From the NCBI GenBank assembly GCA_013396655.1, contig WBMV01000830.1:76511-140510 (forward strand): 64,000 bases of DNA. Direction: 5' to 3'. Positions 34,601-49,600 of this stretch are shown piece after piece; positions within the stretch are counted from its first letter, which is position 1, and the number at the start of each line of letters is the position of its first letter. Below the pieces are notes generated by a model. The model worked only from the letters and a program-made list of their open reading frames with translations. It made no database searches and was not told where the DNA came from. The DNA comes from Campylorhamphus procurvoides. Lineage: Eukaryota; Chordata; Aves; Passeriformes; Dendrocolaptidae. Made by a program: the position numbers and the translations under genes.

Positions 34601-37600
34601 ATGGAGCAGGATATACAGCCAGGGACAAGGCAAGATGCATCCTCTTAGTGGGAAAGACAGAGGATCTGCTATGAGTTCAAGCACTTTGCCATGTCACACA
34701 CTGGGATTTGGGGTCTGACTCCTGCTTTACTTTCAAGGGCACTGCACTCGCCAGCAAGTCACAGCAGCTCTGTGGGATACCCTGGCACCTCTGTGGTGGG
34801 ATACCCCACTCAGCCCAGGCACCAGAACCAACTGGGAGGTTTGTAGTGCGGCACTCACATGTGGAAGCAGACAGACTTTGAAAATGGACAGAGTTCAGCT
34901 CAAATTACTGCAGCAAGACCGGGCTAAGCACTGAGAGCAGGGGTACAGACAGTGGGACAGCACAGCACTCAGGGTCCCTTTGCTCCCACAGATGTGTCCC
35001 TCCAGGATGTCCGGCACAATAGCTCCGCTCCAACAGCAGAGTTTGTGTTGATCTTGCTGTCGCTTTGGGCAGCTGCCGGCTTCCTGTGGGCACGTACACT
35101 GTGAGCAACATCCGACTGGGAAGGGATGTTGCTGGGAGCTTCATGTTTTCCGTGCTGGGGCCCGCAGGATGAGTAACAAAGGAAAATGGAAGGAGCGAGT
35201 GTGCGCATCTCAGCGTCACTACTCGGAGCTCACCAGTGGGTCCCACGTCCCACCATGTGCCCACCAACCCCGTGGGAACTCCAGCTCTGCTGCCGAGGTC
35301 CTCTTGACAGTGCCTGCTCTGTCTCTGGCCCCCCAAAACCTTCAGGTGTAGTTTGCTCTCCCTGCAGTTTCAGGGCTCACAGCATGGCTGTACTGGGCCA
35401 AGGCTTCTGGGTACCAAGAGCACAGAAGGTGTTGAGTTTTGTCCCAGCTGGTTTTTAGGTCTCTGAAGATTTAGCAGGTACCTGTGTATAAAGGCATGGG
35501 ACAACTATTCCCTGCTCTCCTACCTCCCTGGATTTCCTATTGCCCTGCTCTACACCATAGGAGAGTACTTGCTTCCCCCAGGCCTCAGAAGGACCTGGAG
35601 CTTGTGATTCAGTCCTTTTAAACAAGACTTTTTCACCAAGCATGTCAGACGATACTGCTCTCCTACCAGGCAACTCTTCATTAAAACTTTATACTTTAGG
35701 AAGCCTTTCACAGAAGACACACTCCAAGCATCCCACCCATCAGACAGCAGCAGGCAGGAGCAATTTAGTAACTCGGGTTTTCCTGAAGGAGGAGAGTACC
35801 CAGTCCTGATCAAGCTTCCAACTGAAGGTCATGGTGTGCAACCAGATCCCTCTGCAGCACCAGGACACCCAGAGTTGAGCCCAGCCTGGCTGCAGGGGAT
35901 GTGTGGGGCTCACTGCAGCACCAGTTGGAGCTGCTGCAGGGCAGAGTGGACAGCTGAGGACAGGAGATGTGGAGAAACTTCCAGTTTGGGAGTCCTTGGG
36001 CTGCCCAAATGTGAGCACACTGCGCAGGCACCTTGGCCAGCTGGCCTTGAAGGAGAGCACAGCTCCTGTAGGCTGGTTACTCACATTTTTTGCACAGCCT
36101 TACCAAGCTCATGGGAACTGAGAAAACAGACCAGTTTTCAAAAAAACAGAGCTTTCACAGGTCAAGAGAAGAGGAAACTAAAGAGTGGTTGACACTTTGA
36201 TTCATGCACATTCCCTTCCCCACACCAGTAATCTGCTTTTCCTCTCATGACAAGCTCCTTGCCAGCTCTGTGCTACTCTCCTCTAACTGCCCACTGCCCT
36301 CCTGGGTTGCTCCAGCTCCATTGTCTGTCTTCCCTTCCCAGTCTCATACATGTCCTGAGTGGGAGCATTTGTTTGGCAGACAGACTGACACAAGCTGGCA
36401 TTAGTCTGTATTTAATGCTTCAACACAGACCACGGACATTCACCACAGGTACAAAACTTCCTCTCAGTCCACAAAATGCCCCTGAAGTATGGCAGCCTGA
36501 TGAAAATCTCTGGCTTTTTCTGGATGGGTCTTGTTCATAACCCTGGCCTTGGCTTGCTTACTTTTCAACTCCATCACTTCTGATCCACCAAAATCTACCT
36601 GGTTCAGTCTCTGCTGATGCTGGGCACAGCCTGGGACACTTGCATTCCTCACAGAAAGGGACTACTTGTGCTTTACTGCTCATCACTGAATCTCACAAAA
36701 GAAATTAGAGAAGCCAAGAAGGGCCCCAAAGAGGACACCTGCTTCTGAAGGAAAACCACAGGGCATGAAAAATTGGAAGCAATTCCTAAGAGGGCAGAGA
36801 GAGAGGAAGGATTTAGCTTTAGCTAGAACATCTTGATTTGCCTAAATACGTGAGTCCCTTATTAAATTACTGTCCTGTTGAACTACAGTGTTCAGCAAAG
36901 GGATCAAAACTGTGTCATTCTGGAGTGTAAATGAGACTTGGGAATTCAGCGATGAGGGGTAAGTCACAAGCCTGAAATGTCCTGATGGGAGAATGGCAAA
37001 GTTCAGGGGATATGGAGACACCCAGCCAGGCTGCAGGGATGAGAGGCTGGGCTTGTTGGGGTGGAGGGTGCAGGCCGGCTCCAAAAAGCCAAAAGCTCCT
37101 GATAGGAGCAGCTGTGTCACCACCAAAACACCCTTCCTCCTGCCGTGACACAGCCCCACTGGAGGCCCTGGGCAAGCAGAAGTGCCCCTGCTTGTCCCAC
37201 TGCTGGGACACGGTCCCACGCACGCAGGTTTCACATCCTCACCAAGGCTGCCTGCCTCCAGGGCTGGGGCTGCTTAGGGAAAACCAGCAGTTTCCCAAAA
37301 CTGCAGATTTGTAATGAAAACTCAAGTGCCACAATGCACTGGACTGAAGAGAGCAGTGTCCCTGCTGTCACTACCATCCCTGCTGTCCCTGCCACTGGCC
37401 ACACAACCAGCTAAAAGCCTCCCCATGGAGATCTGCCAGCACAAAAGCCCTTTCTTTCCTCTGGGGTGGTTTTCCAGTCCCCTTTCTTAAAGTAGCACTG
37501 ACCCAGCCCGGGTTGTCCCTCAGTTCCTCCGCTCCCTTCCTGCTCTCCCAGCAGCAGCCAGGCTGGGGACAATGAGGGATTCAACCTCTTGAGCAAAAGC

Positions 37601-40600
37601 CGGTAACAGTCCAACCACTGAATCCTCCCAAGCATCACAGAGATGAACTCTGACCCAAACTCATACTTCTACCACTTGTTTACTTGCTCTTTTATTTTAA
37701 ACTTGCATGTTTCACAGACACACCACACCATACCACCTCTCTTCACCAAACTCTTCCTCCCATCCAGCCCATGTGTGCCAACTTCAGCCCTTTCCAACCG
37801 CCTGCCCTGAGGGAGGAGACACCCACAATCACCCTGCACACCCCGGCTGTCACGTGTTGCAGATTATTCACAATTTCTTGCCTGGGGCATCCAAGACCTG
37901 TTGAAGGTGCAGCTTTCCAAGTACAAAAAACTGTGGCCTGTGCTGTGAAGCCTTGGCGTCCTCTGTGCATTCAGAACTAAAAGGGCTCTCCTCATCAGCT
38001 GGGGAGAGGACTTGGGAAACTAAAACCTGAGACCTCAGGAGGGGATTCGGTGATCTCTTTCTGCAGGAGCTGGGAGACAGGCCCAGCACAACGACCATCA
38101 GCTCTGAGCTGGACAGAGCCCTGGCTGAGCAGGAACCCAGTGGCTAAATGGGAAGGATTGGGAGCTGCTTCAAAGCCTGAGCTGATATGAAATCCATCCC
38201 ACAGGTGGGACACCTGATCAGAAAGGACTGGTTAATGTTTAATAAGCCACAAAAACATCCTGTGGCAGAGGCACAGAGCGCTTCCCACCCGCCGGGGCAC
38301 TCACCGTCCTCGTGGCCGTGCAGGTTCTGCGGGCTGCGCATGCTCTCGTCCTGGCTGGGGCTCAGGCTGGAGTTCAAGTGCTGGTCAGCTGAGATCCATG
38401 TGGAGTCGTTCATATCAAAGTCCTCACTGCTCACCGAGGTCTCATCCTGGGGACAAGCAGGAAAGGGTTAACTCATTGAGCTATTTCCTTTCCTCCTTTC
38501 TCTGGTTTTAACATCTCCTCACCACACTCCTTCCTAAAAACAATTCGTTGGGCAGCTCTTGTCCCCTGAGAAGACTTGCTGGCCCCAAGGCCACAGTGAG
38601 CAGCCCTTCCCTGAGCAGCCCTTCCCTGCACAGGGCGAGGTGGCTGCCCCAGCAGGGACCAGGGCTCTGCTTCCTGCCTGAAGACTTGCCTGAGCAATGG
38701 CACTGTCTCTAATTGAGGACAATTAGAAAGAGCTCACATCCTGTAGGAGCGGATGGCTGAGCCCTGGAGTTTACCCTTTAATCTCCATCCACCCCAGCGT
38801 GCTCCTGGTGAGGCAGTGGCTTGAGGGAGCTGAGGACGGGTGAGAAATGGCTCCATAAAACAACTCAGACTTTTTTGAGATCAAATCATCTGTCGCAAGA
38901 GGAATCACCAGGGGACTGGCAGCAGCAGGAGCGGCTGCTGTGGCAGACCTGGACACAGGTATGGATCCCCATGGACCTGCACTGCCTGATGCTGCAGAGA
39001 AGGTTCCTGGAGCTCAGCCCCAAGAGGCTGCTCATCCAGCCCTTTCTGGAGGGATATTGCCTCTGTACCCTGATCAAAAATGACAGCACACACCTTGGGA
39101 AGGGGCTGGGGGAGTGAAGTCTCTGATGAGGCAAGGACACCCCAGCTCAGGGCTGGAGACCCTAGCCAGCCGCCTGCTCCCCAGCGATGGCATAGATGAC
39201 ATTCCTCTCTCCCACTCCTGCAGCTGAAAGGACATTTTCTCTCTCCCTTTCTCCCTTCTCACTAACCTTTACAGTACTTCAAGACACAGCCCTTGGATTG
39301 CTTCCAGCGCCGGAAAGGTCAGCCACAGGATTTCAAAACCATCATCATAAAGGCAGCACTGAGATCCTGAATGAGAGGAGGGGCTGCGGGACCTCCCCGG
39401 GCTGAACTCTCCCAGCGCGCAGCTTGGGAGGAAGCAGATACATTTTCCCGTATGGACACGGTCCTACTGGTGATCCCTTTATCTGCCTTCCTCTCTCTGC
39501 TCCCCTCCCAAACCCAGGGGCACAGACCACATCCAGAGCCCTGGGGTGCAGGGGAACACCGAAAATGTTTCCAGAACCGCTTTCAACTCCGCTTTCCTTT
39601 GATTGAAACATATCAAAGGCTTGTAAACTCTCTGCTCTTATTTTTTTTTCCCTCCCCCTGGTCCTGAGATAAAATACAATCCCCTCTCCCTTTCCGTGTA
39701 AGCAGCAATTGGCAGCACCCCTCCAACCTAGGCCTGTGCCTCATAAAAACAGCCCTGTCTGGCCACCGCTGGCTGATAGTTTTTATTGTGAACAAACAAA
39801 TGTCTTTAAAGACAGGTTTGTGCTTTTCCTCCCAGTTTCTTGTCCCTGCAGACACATCTGCTGGCTCAGGGCTCGAGCCACCCCCAGCCCACTCCCTCCA
39901 TGTGCCTCCCGGGGAGTTTCCTGGAATTTACGGCTTGTGAAACCCTGCACGCACCAAGGGACAGACTGATGGAAGGATGGACAGAGCTCAGCAGCCCCAA
40001 GCATGCCCAACACGAGGACACCCTCACCCCAGTGCCCCCATGCAGCCTCCTGCGCCCAGGTGAAGCCCAGCAGGAGGGCAGGAGGCAGGGACAGGCACAA
40101 TGTCCCTGGCTTAGCACAGCTCCACTGCCACACCAGCCACAAAGCAATCCCACCTCTCCAGAAACTCCATCTTGTACGTACAGGAACAGAACTGGAAAGG
40201 TCTCCCTGTTGCAAACTATAAATAGTCTCTTTATTGTAAGCATTTGCAGGGAGGCAGCCACCCTAATATCTGGCCTTCTTCACAAGGCTTACTCAAGATT
40301 ACTGTCAGGCTTAAGGGACAAATGCAAATGCCAAGGTCCTTGCTGCCCACAGCCTCTCACCTGTCCGGTGAGGAGGAGGAGCCCTGAGAGTGAGTTGCGA
40401 TGTTTTCGGGTTGTTCAGGCTCAGCTGCAGAGGACACCCAGTCTCAGCACTCAAACCACAGCCTGGGAAGCATCACACTCTCCAGGCACTCACACATGGG
40501 GGAAAAGCAGTGACATGAAGGATGCATCCCATGCACATGCTATGTAAAGTGCTTTATAAATGTGTACAGTTCTCTCGAGACACAATAACATTCACCTATT

Positions 40601-43600
40601 ATTAGAAATACTCTGGCTATCAAACCAGAAACTGATAAGCTATAAATGACTCAAGTTAAACAAGGCTGTCACACATTCACCAGTCCAGGATCCAGACACC
40701 AACAGAAAGTCACCCCCTGCTTTCCAGCTAGAGCTTTCAGCTTTCCAGCACTAATATTCCTGGCCAAAATGCCAACAGGACAAACTTCCCAGCATCACAC
40801 AGCTCCCATAGTACAGCCCATCCCAAGGGAATGCAAAGCCAACCGTGCAGGTGGCAGCAGGTGAACCCTTTGCAGAAGCAGGAAATAGCCAAAGCCAGCA
40901 GCAGGAACTGCTGAGAGAGCATCCACGGCCTGCTGCCTTGGGTCAGACTACTGGCTCTGCCCACACCTTGGTGCCCCAGGATTTCCTCACACCTTTGGGC
41001 CTTTTCCCTAAGAAGGAGGAAGAGCTCAACCTTGAGCATGGCTGTGTCCGCCCCCTGTCACTCCAGATCTGCCATTCTCTACTGCCCCTCTGCTGTATCC
41101 CTTGCTGCTTGTTGGGACATCAGAGGCCACCAGCAAGCTCCCTCCTTGGGACAGCCCTCAGAGACCAAAGGCTGAGCATTGTGACCTCCTAGTGCTGCCT
41201 GCCAACTGCTGGCACTGCCTCCTCATACCAGGGACAATCCCAGGGAGGGAGGCCCTGGCAGCAGCGCCCAGAGCTCTGGCTGCCCAGCCACAGCCCAGGA
41301 GCAGCCCTGTGTCAGTGGGCTGGAGCACGGGGCAACAGCACAACACAGCACAGCACACATCCAGCCTCAAAGCATAGGACACCAGAGCAGGATCAAAATT
41401 TCTGGCTGCGTGGGAGCCCTGAATCTCCCTGCATGCCAGTAACCTGGCTGAAGGCTGAGCCTCAAAGTGGGCTCTCCATCCAGTCAAAACAAGGAAACAC
41501 TTTGCAACAGTAGCAACAGCCACGACTCGGAGCAATACGGTAAATCTAATCTACCCTTCCACCCTCTTTTGGCTTGCAAGTCAGGCAGCTCATTCTTTTT
41601 CCTCTCTGGGTTCTCAGGAGAATTCTCTCTGCTAATTTCTTCTTTCCTGTAAACAAACTTCAAATGAAACTTTCATTAGAAAACAGAATGCAATCCATTA
41701 CCAGTGCCTGTCTCAGGACCCGCTGCCTTTTTCCCAGTTCCACACCACTCGTGGCACAGATGGAAGTGCCAGTGGCGCCCCAAGCAGCCAGCCCAGAGCC
41801 AAACCCCAGAAATCCAGCACTGCTGCTGCCGCCCTCCTCCTTCCTGCCTTTCCCAGCTCTCCGGAGAGATCTCCTCACCCCGCACTAAAGTCCCATCGCT
41901 TTGTTTCCAATGTTCAAGGGACTGAGCGATCAAGGGTCAGGCAGTGTGCGTGCAGCTCCTCTCTGCAAGGGGAAGTCGGATCCTGCTGCTGCACTCACAG
42001 GGCACACCCAAACATCGGAGCAGGGCTGCCGGCACCACGCAGAATTTGGAAAACAAAATCCTCGCTCCTCTCCTTATCTACAGTCCAACATTCACAGCTG
42101 CTCTGCGGAAACTTGCAGCCAATATTTTCTACCCAGCAGAGGCAGACACTCACATGTGTAGGGCTCACACTCCACATTTCTGTCCCACTTTCCATTCACG
42201 ATCTTCAAGCACCGCGCCTGCACGCGTCCGCTGAGCCTCCCAACTCTGCTCTGAGTTAGGAAACTATTCTTCCTATTATAGAGCTGGAAACCCCGAGTAC
42301 TGACAGGCCGGCTGGTCCAAGAACACAGCGAGTCGCTGGCAGATCCAGGAACCCAATCAAGCCACCCGGACTGCAAGGCTGTAATTGTTAGACAATGTTT
42401 CTTCACCAGCACTCCCCTTCCTGGAGAACAACCTCCCATAGTGCAGGCTGGAGCAGGGCATGGGGGGAAGCGACTCTTATAACCTCGTAAATATATGCAA
42501 GACTATCGGTAACCTGCTTATTTTACAGCCAGGCTCAGTTTCTCGGGGACTGCCTTGCAAGTCTCTCTCTCCCATCATTTACATGCTGTGCCTCACGTTT
42601 AATATTCCAAGCTCCGAGTCTCAGGACGGTTTATTTTCTCTCTTTTGAGTCCTTTTATTTTAAAACGTGCCCTTTCACGCCACAGCCTACTATGCTGACG
42701 GGATCTCCTTCCATGGAGCAGGAACCGAGGCTGTGTGCTGTGCAACCTCCTCAGCACACAGCCACGCGCAGCTTCCCACCAGAACCAGCCGTGTTTTTAG
42801 AGTCAACAAAAGGCAACGCGTGACTGCCAGCCCCCAGAGCTGCTCCACTGCCATGCCATTGCCATGCACAACCTGCCCGGCACAGGCAGCCCCCAGACCT
42901 GCCAAACCTGGCCAGGGCACAGCACCTCATGCTGTGACCCACGGCAGCGGCGCGTGGGGACGAGCTCTCTGAGGAAGGCACCCTCCTCTCCGTCTCAGCC
43001 ACTGTTTAAACCCAGCCCTCTGAGCATGCCAAGAAGGTATTGAACCAGATTTGACCCTAACTTAACCAGTTCAGCGCAGAGAAAGGCTTACTAATGGAAG
43101 ATAAAACACTCCAGGTCAAAGATTGATACTGCAGCCACAAATACCGTGGTGGTCATTGCTTCAGAGACCCGAGAAGGCTCACAGCACACGGGTGTGCGCG
43201 GGCTGTGGCGGCGGTGAGCTGTGACTGCGCTGCCTACTCGTGTGTGCAATTCCCACACCAAAGAGAACATCCCTGGCGCTCTTTGTCAGGTCACTTACGT
43301 CCTTATTTACCACGATTTCTGCTGATTTCTACGGGACCCGGCAAAACACGAGTACTCGTTAGTTCCCGAAAATGGGCAGAAGAGTTAATTTAAAAGGCAA
43401 ACGGCAAATGGAAGAGGAAGGGAGGCTCATCCCTTCCTCCCCCTCCCCCTTCCCTACGAGCTCTTCTTCTGGGAAGCCCCCCGAGCATTCCCCCGACCCG
43501 GAGCAGGAGCTGCCAGGGCGGGGGGTGGCCCCGCAGCCCCTTTCCCGCAGCCGCTGCCCCGCTCCTGCTGTTCAGCGGGGAGGTGCTGAACGCGGGGCAG

Positions 43601-46600
43601 GGGGGACCGGGCTGCACGACTCCCCCCGCTACCCTGGAGCCCCACACCTTCCTCCCCCGCACCTGAACTCGCTCCCAGGCTCTTGCTTTTCCACGCGAGG
43701 CGGGGACGCTGCCCGACAACGCGCGGTGTGAAAGGGCACTCCGCTCTTCCCCCGGCACCGGGAAGCGGCTGTCGGGGCAGGGCTGGGGGGGCCGGACCGG
43801 GCTCCCCTCCCCGGCGGCCCCGGGGCCGGTTTGCCCGGTGGGAGTGTGTGTGCCCCCCCGCAGCAGCGAGATGCCGGGGGCCGGGCGAGGGTCCCCATCA
43901 CCGCCGTCCCGCCCGCAGGTAAACAGAGACACCCACGATGGAGCCCTGCGTGTGCGGGGCTCGGCGTGCCGCGGGGATTGACACGTAAGTAGGGCTTTAC
44001 CTCCAGGGAGGCGGCTATTTCCAGCGCGATCCCTGCCCGGGGCCGGTGATGGCGGCGCGGGGCCGGTGCCCCGGGGGATGGCCGGTGCCGGTGCCCGGGG
44101 ACGGAGCGCTCCCGCCGCCGCCTCCTCCTCCTCCTCCCACTTTCTTCGGCGCTTTTGTNNNNNNNNNNNNNNNNNNNNNNNNNNNNNNNNNNNNNNNNNN
44201 NNNNNNNNNNNNNNNNNNNNNNNNNNNNNNNNNNNNNNNNNNNNNNNNNNNNNNNNNNNNNNNNNNNNNNNNNNNNNNNNNNNNNNNNNNNNNNNNNNNN
44301 NNNNNNNNNNNNNNNNNNNNNNNNNNNNNNNNNNNNNNNNNNNNNNNNNNNNNNNNNNNNNNNNNNNNNNNNNNNNNNNNNNNNNNNNNNNNNNNNNNNN
44401 NNNNNNNNNNNNNNNNNNNNNNNNNNNNNNNNNNNNNNNNNNNNNNNNNNNNNNNNNNNNNNNNNNNNNNNNNNNNNNNNNNNNNNNNNNNNNNNNNNNN
44501 NNNNNNNNNNNNNNNNNNNNNNNNNNNNNNNNNNNNNNNNNNNNNNNNNNNNNNNNNNNNNNNNNNNNNNNNNNNNNNNNNNNNNNNNNNNGCTCGGCAC
44601 AGCACCGGGAGCGCCGTCCCGGGGGCTGCCCGTGCACGGGGGCCGGTGCCGGTGCCCCGCAGCGAGCCCCGGGTGCGGTGGGACCCGCAGCCCCTTCCCC
44701 GCACCGTCCCCCGGGCCCCGCGCTGCCGCCGCTGCCGCCGAAGCCTTTTGTTCCCAATGCTTCGAGGGAAAAGGGACCCCGCGCTGCCGGCAGCACCATC
44801 GCCCACCGCCGCATCCCCCCAACGCTGGAGCTGGCTGTGGGGAAACCAGCGGCTTGCCCATCACAGCCCTGGGCAAAGCACTGGCTTGCCAAGTCCTCGG
44901 GAGGATGGGGATGCTGCGCCCTGGGTTCTGGGCGTGCAGCATGGGGGGTCCCGGCATCCCCCAGGCTGGGGTACCCACTCCCAGGCTGAGCCCCGAGGGC
45001 AGTGGGTCAGCAGGCTCTGTCCCAGTCTGGGATCACCCATCATGGGGGTGGTGATCCCCATTGCAGTGATGGCCACCGGCATCGCAGCAACCCCCTTCTC
45101 AGACCACCTCATGTTTCACTATTTAATGGTTACAAAGGAAATTTTTATGAAATAAACCAAGTGTAACGGTTCCGCGGGGAGCCTGCAGTAGGCCGGTGCC
45201 AGAAATGGTGCCAGAGCCAGGATGGGAACTGCCAGGTTTGGGGCTTATGGCTTGTTAGTGCAGATGTCCAATTATGATGTTATCTATTCCAGCATTAACC
45301 ACCTCACCGCCAGGGAAGCATGAAGGCAAGAAGGGTGGCTTGGGAAGATCCAAGGCCAGAGGTGAAAACGAGCATCACTCAGCAGTGCATTTCCATCTCC
45401 TCCAGGCTGATCCATGGAGCGAGAGGCTGAAGGACAGGAGCAGAGGCCTGGGGGCCTTCCGCAGGAAGGGGATGGCTGGGAGGGCAGCGGGCTGTGAGCC
45501 CCCAGCTGCAGGGCCTGCTCAGTGCTCCCTTCCAGCTCCATGGCTGCTGCTCCTCCCTGAAGCTAAAATAAAATCCTGACCATTTAAGGTGAACAGGAGC
45601 CTTGCCGAGGACCTCAGTGGAGCGGGCTTTAACCCCTTCCCATTGCTGGGCTTTGTTTACTCCTTGCGCTTCCTTTGGCTTCGAGCTAGACCGGCTTAAA
45701 GCCATTTGGGAGAGCACATCCCACGGGACCAAAGCGCCTGCCCCTCTGCTCAGAGAGCTCACAGGGGACACAAACCAGCCAGGATGCAAGTTTGAAGCAC
45801 AGTCACTATTCCGTGCTGCCTCACCATGTGGGCACTCTTATTTTATACTAAGTGCCTTTGTGTGGGTTAGCTTAATCCACTTTGGAAATGGATTAACCTA
45901 AATTTCACATCGGCAAACTTAAGTGTGGAACAGCCGCGTCCACACAGGGAGTGAGGGAGGAAGAGCCGTTCAGCAAGAGCTGCTGGGCAGAAGCTTTTCC
46001 CTGTGCAGGGGAGGGGTCCTGACCCCAAGGGGGGTCACCGCTGTTACAAGTGGGGTCATGAGCCCGACAGAAATGCAATTGTTTGTGCCAGTGCACGGGG
46101 TCACGAGGCTGGCAGAAGTGGGGCTCACCAGCGGAAGAGGGGCTGCCTCCAGAAACAGCCAGGCAAGCTCTGGGAAACAGCATGCCAAGCACCTTTCTAG
46201 TGGGCATTTTTCGGATTAAAATTGTCTAGGGGGAAATAACTGGCAATTAGATATAGAATTGGTAATAATAATTTATCGCGTTGTCAGGAACAGGGGTAAG
46301 TGCCTTACGAGATTACACGTTAAAAAAACACACACCATAATAAAACAGTGCTGCTATTATTGTATTATATGTATAATATACATCCACTATATTATTTATA
46401 AGTCGCTTCCTTTCCTCTCTCCTCACAATGTGTTCACTACCCCTGGTCCCTGCAAGGCCCTTCACATGGACACAGATCTGCCCACGCAGGGATCATGGGG
46501 CTCCCTGTCAGACTGTGCTGGTCCAGCCAAGGTCCCACCAAATGCCACCAGAGCTGAAACACAGGTCCTGGGAACAGTGATGTCCTGGCTGTGACAGCAC

Positions 46601-49600
46601 CCACACCTCGCAGCCTGCCTGAGCACCAGGCAGTGATACTTCCAAGGGCATCACTAACGATGCCCTGACCTCATCTGCTGTCATTTCCTAAGGCAAGGCT
46701 CTGCAAGAATACCAGGGCTGCTGTCAAACCCAGGAATAAACGACATTTAAGGCGCTGCAGGAGCTTAATTGAATGGCTGTGGTGCTGTGGAGTGTGGACA
46801 CAGGGATCTAGTGGTGGGAGCAGGGACTGCAGGGTCTGGCCATCACGCCAGAGGAGTCACTGACTCATGGGCGACCTTGTGCGAGTCACTTGATGTTCTT
46901 GTGCCTCTGAAAAGTAGGTTAAATAACAAATGGGACCTCTTGCACTGGGTCCTCTGTGACCATCAAACCCTGCTGAGGAATAAGCAGTAAAATGCAAATC
47001 TCTCCGAGGCAAGGCCAGTAAGGAAAGGGGGGCAGGAAGGACCAAATCAGGGCCCAGAGCATGGCATGAGGGGGAGACACAGCTTTTGTCCACACTGTAT
47101 TTGAACTTATTTGCCATCCAAAACAAAGCTAGGGAAAGAAAGGAGAGTAAATATTTGGGAAACTTTTACTATAGACCAGATTTTGTTGTGGGCTGAGGGC
47201 TGTATTCCCACTTCATCCTGGTCGATGCTTCCTTGGAAGCAGCAATAGTTAGCACCTGGCAAGTACATGAATAAAAGGGTTTTTTTTTCCTCAAGAGCCA
47301 AGACAAGAGAGAGAAAGGAAATACAGCTCTGTACTTCACAGGGTACACCAGTCCCTGCCAAAAAAGGGAGGAGGAAAGTAGTTGTTTCTGTGGACAAGAT
47401 ATTCTTCTCTGGAGGACAGGGAAGGGGTGTTTGAAGAGATGGGTCTGTGGTGGGCAACCCCCCCCCTGCAATCCTTTCCAAAGCCCAAATGCACAGCCCC
47501 AGCCACAATGTCTGCATCTCTCTATACAGTGAGGACGACCTTAACAGCTTATCTCTTGGCCCCCCAAATCAGAACTGAGTCAACACAAACAGAACCACCA
47601 CTAAACTCAATTTTGGCCATTCTCAAGTCACTCCACGTGATTCAGAACCCACTTTTGTGAGTAACACTGACTCCTCAGTGATACACCCGCACCTTCTGCG
47701 CACACCCAGCTCCTGATGCGGGTCTGAGGGGTCTGTGCAAGCAGGCAAGGCACAAACCTGCCCACGCAGGTTTAACAGGAGCGGACACAAAAGCAAGCAC
47801 ACAATTCAAGGTTAAAAAGCTGAACCACACAGCTTCATCTTCTGTAATAACGGAAATCATTAATAACAGTTTGCACTCTCGAAGTAGTTGCCATCCAAGC
47901 TCTTGAAGAGCTTTATTAGTGAGTGAGACCTCAGAAGTCTCTCTAAGGTATTATTCCCTTTCTAAAGGGAGAAGGCAATTAAGAAACAGCCATTTGTGTG
48001 ATCAAAGTCAACATACAGCACGTCAGCACCTGAGCTTGGAGATGACGCAGAACAGCCCACTATGCACAGCTTTCCACAGGTACAGGATGGATCTAACTGG
48101 ATCCATGAGATTACTCCATGGATGTTGGAGTAGTGTTTTCATCACCCTGAGCTTGACATCTTTATTTTTTCCTCTGGGAATGTTCCCCAGCCCCACTTTA
48201 CAGGCCCTGAAGCAAAATCTTATTTCCAGCTCTACTGGGAACCCCTGCCTTTGATGCTCATTAAGACACAGGGAACAGGCAGCAGCTCTCCTTACCAAAC
48301 AGGGAATGTACTGGGAAGAAATGAAGAATTAAAGACACACAGTGTGGGTTCTGTGCCTACTTATTCAGTGTTCTCAGACATAGGCTCAAGCAGCTTAGCT
48401 CTTGAGGCCTCTCAGACCAGGTAACAGGCACCAGGATAGGTGTGCATGGTCGAGGTTTATCAATCCCAATTCCCCATGGGTGGATCAGCCCCAGCACTGT
48501 GGAGCCTTGCTGCCAGCACGACAACCAGAGACCCACCACGAGCCAGGGAATCCTCTAAACATCTTCCAGCCACTTCTCCAAGACCTTAGTTAAACTGCAC
48601 AACATCACACGGAAGTAAAGAGAGAGTGAAGAAGAGACCAGCTTCCCTGCATCAGTGCACAGCTACCAGTGAGGAGAACGGACGGGAGCCATTGCATGCA
48701 GCAACTAAATACACTCGATCAGTTCAGGTGGGTGACCTGTGCCCAGCACTACTGGAATGGCAATGCCACCTACTTTCTTACAGAAAATAACATGATTAGC
48801 CCCAAAAGTGCAAAGAGTCAGAGCTCTGGCATTACATGTCATTTCAAGACAAGAGCTGTAGTGGCAGGATGGATGGCAGTCGGTCTCACACTGTTTGCTC
48901 ACAGTGCACGTCACAGTGAACAAACACAGAGCTCACCTGGAACAGTGGGAAAACTATTGACAGATCCACACACTGGGAAATAAAAGCTCCCAAGTTTTTA
49001 CTAGCTGAGAACATCAGAGTTAATCCCAGCAACAAAAACGAGTTGCCCTTCACTGAAAGCGACCCATTCACACCAGTCTGCACCCAGGCTAAATGGGTTG
49101 GTCATCTGACCTCCTGCATCTCGTGAGCCGTTAGGCCAAGGATGAAAGTTGTGCTAAACCATCTCTGCCAGCAGAGAACACTGGTGTGACAGCTGGACCT
49201 GGCTTTGCCTGGACTAACTCTGTCCCTTAGGGCAGAACTGAAGTTTCCCAGGCATAGCTGGCTCCCGGCGGCAGAAGCTCAGTCCCCACTAGAGGGCTGT
49301 GCTGCCGAGCCCGTCGAACAGCGATGAAATCTGTTCCTAACTCGGTGCCTCCCTGTGCCCATGGCCAATAGTCCCTTCTGGGCATGAGACTGCATTTAGG
49401 GAACTTCTCTAGCGCTCCAAACCGTCTTAAAAATTAACAGCAGGAAAAAAAAAGATCTTCCCAAGCCAAGACAAAGCCTCTTGAATGAGAGCTATCTCGT
49501 CAAGTTGATTTAGAGGTATTTATTCCCGGAGACGTTTAACACCCTCTTTAATGGACTGGGAAGTACCTTATCATCCTCATGTGATGCAAACACATCATCC

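Larger units (their letters stand above)
26983..38304 (-). other. NOL4L: NOL4L intron (11.3 kb)
   Basis: Apart from the candidate exon at 27341-27413, it holds a degenerate 20-bp minisatellite (29444-29684) and two stretches resembling conserved regulatory DNA (30610-30870 and 31140-31470). Long open frames such as 30936-31739 (+) and 32089-32898 (+) are GC-driven and show no domain or splice pattern. No other gene is recognised. Confidence 0.7.

Noticed and set aside
38594..38630. GAGCAGCCCTTCCCT repeated twice
   Set aside because: Two short copies only, consistent with local slippage; no larger structure.
43390..44978. Long minus-strand open frames (up to 500 codons) across the CpG island
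   Set aside because: They are held open by 433 Ns and by GC-rich sequence short of stops; there is no domain, and the flanking code is low complexity.
45905..46207. Possible conserved minus-strand peptide shared with 60073-60336
   Set aside because: The similarity follows the nucleotide repeat and neither frame has a start context or further support, so it is listed as a repeat rather than a gene.
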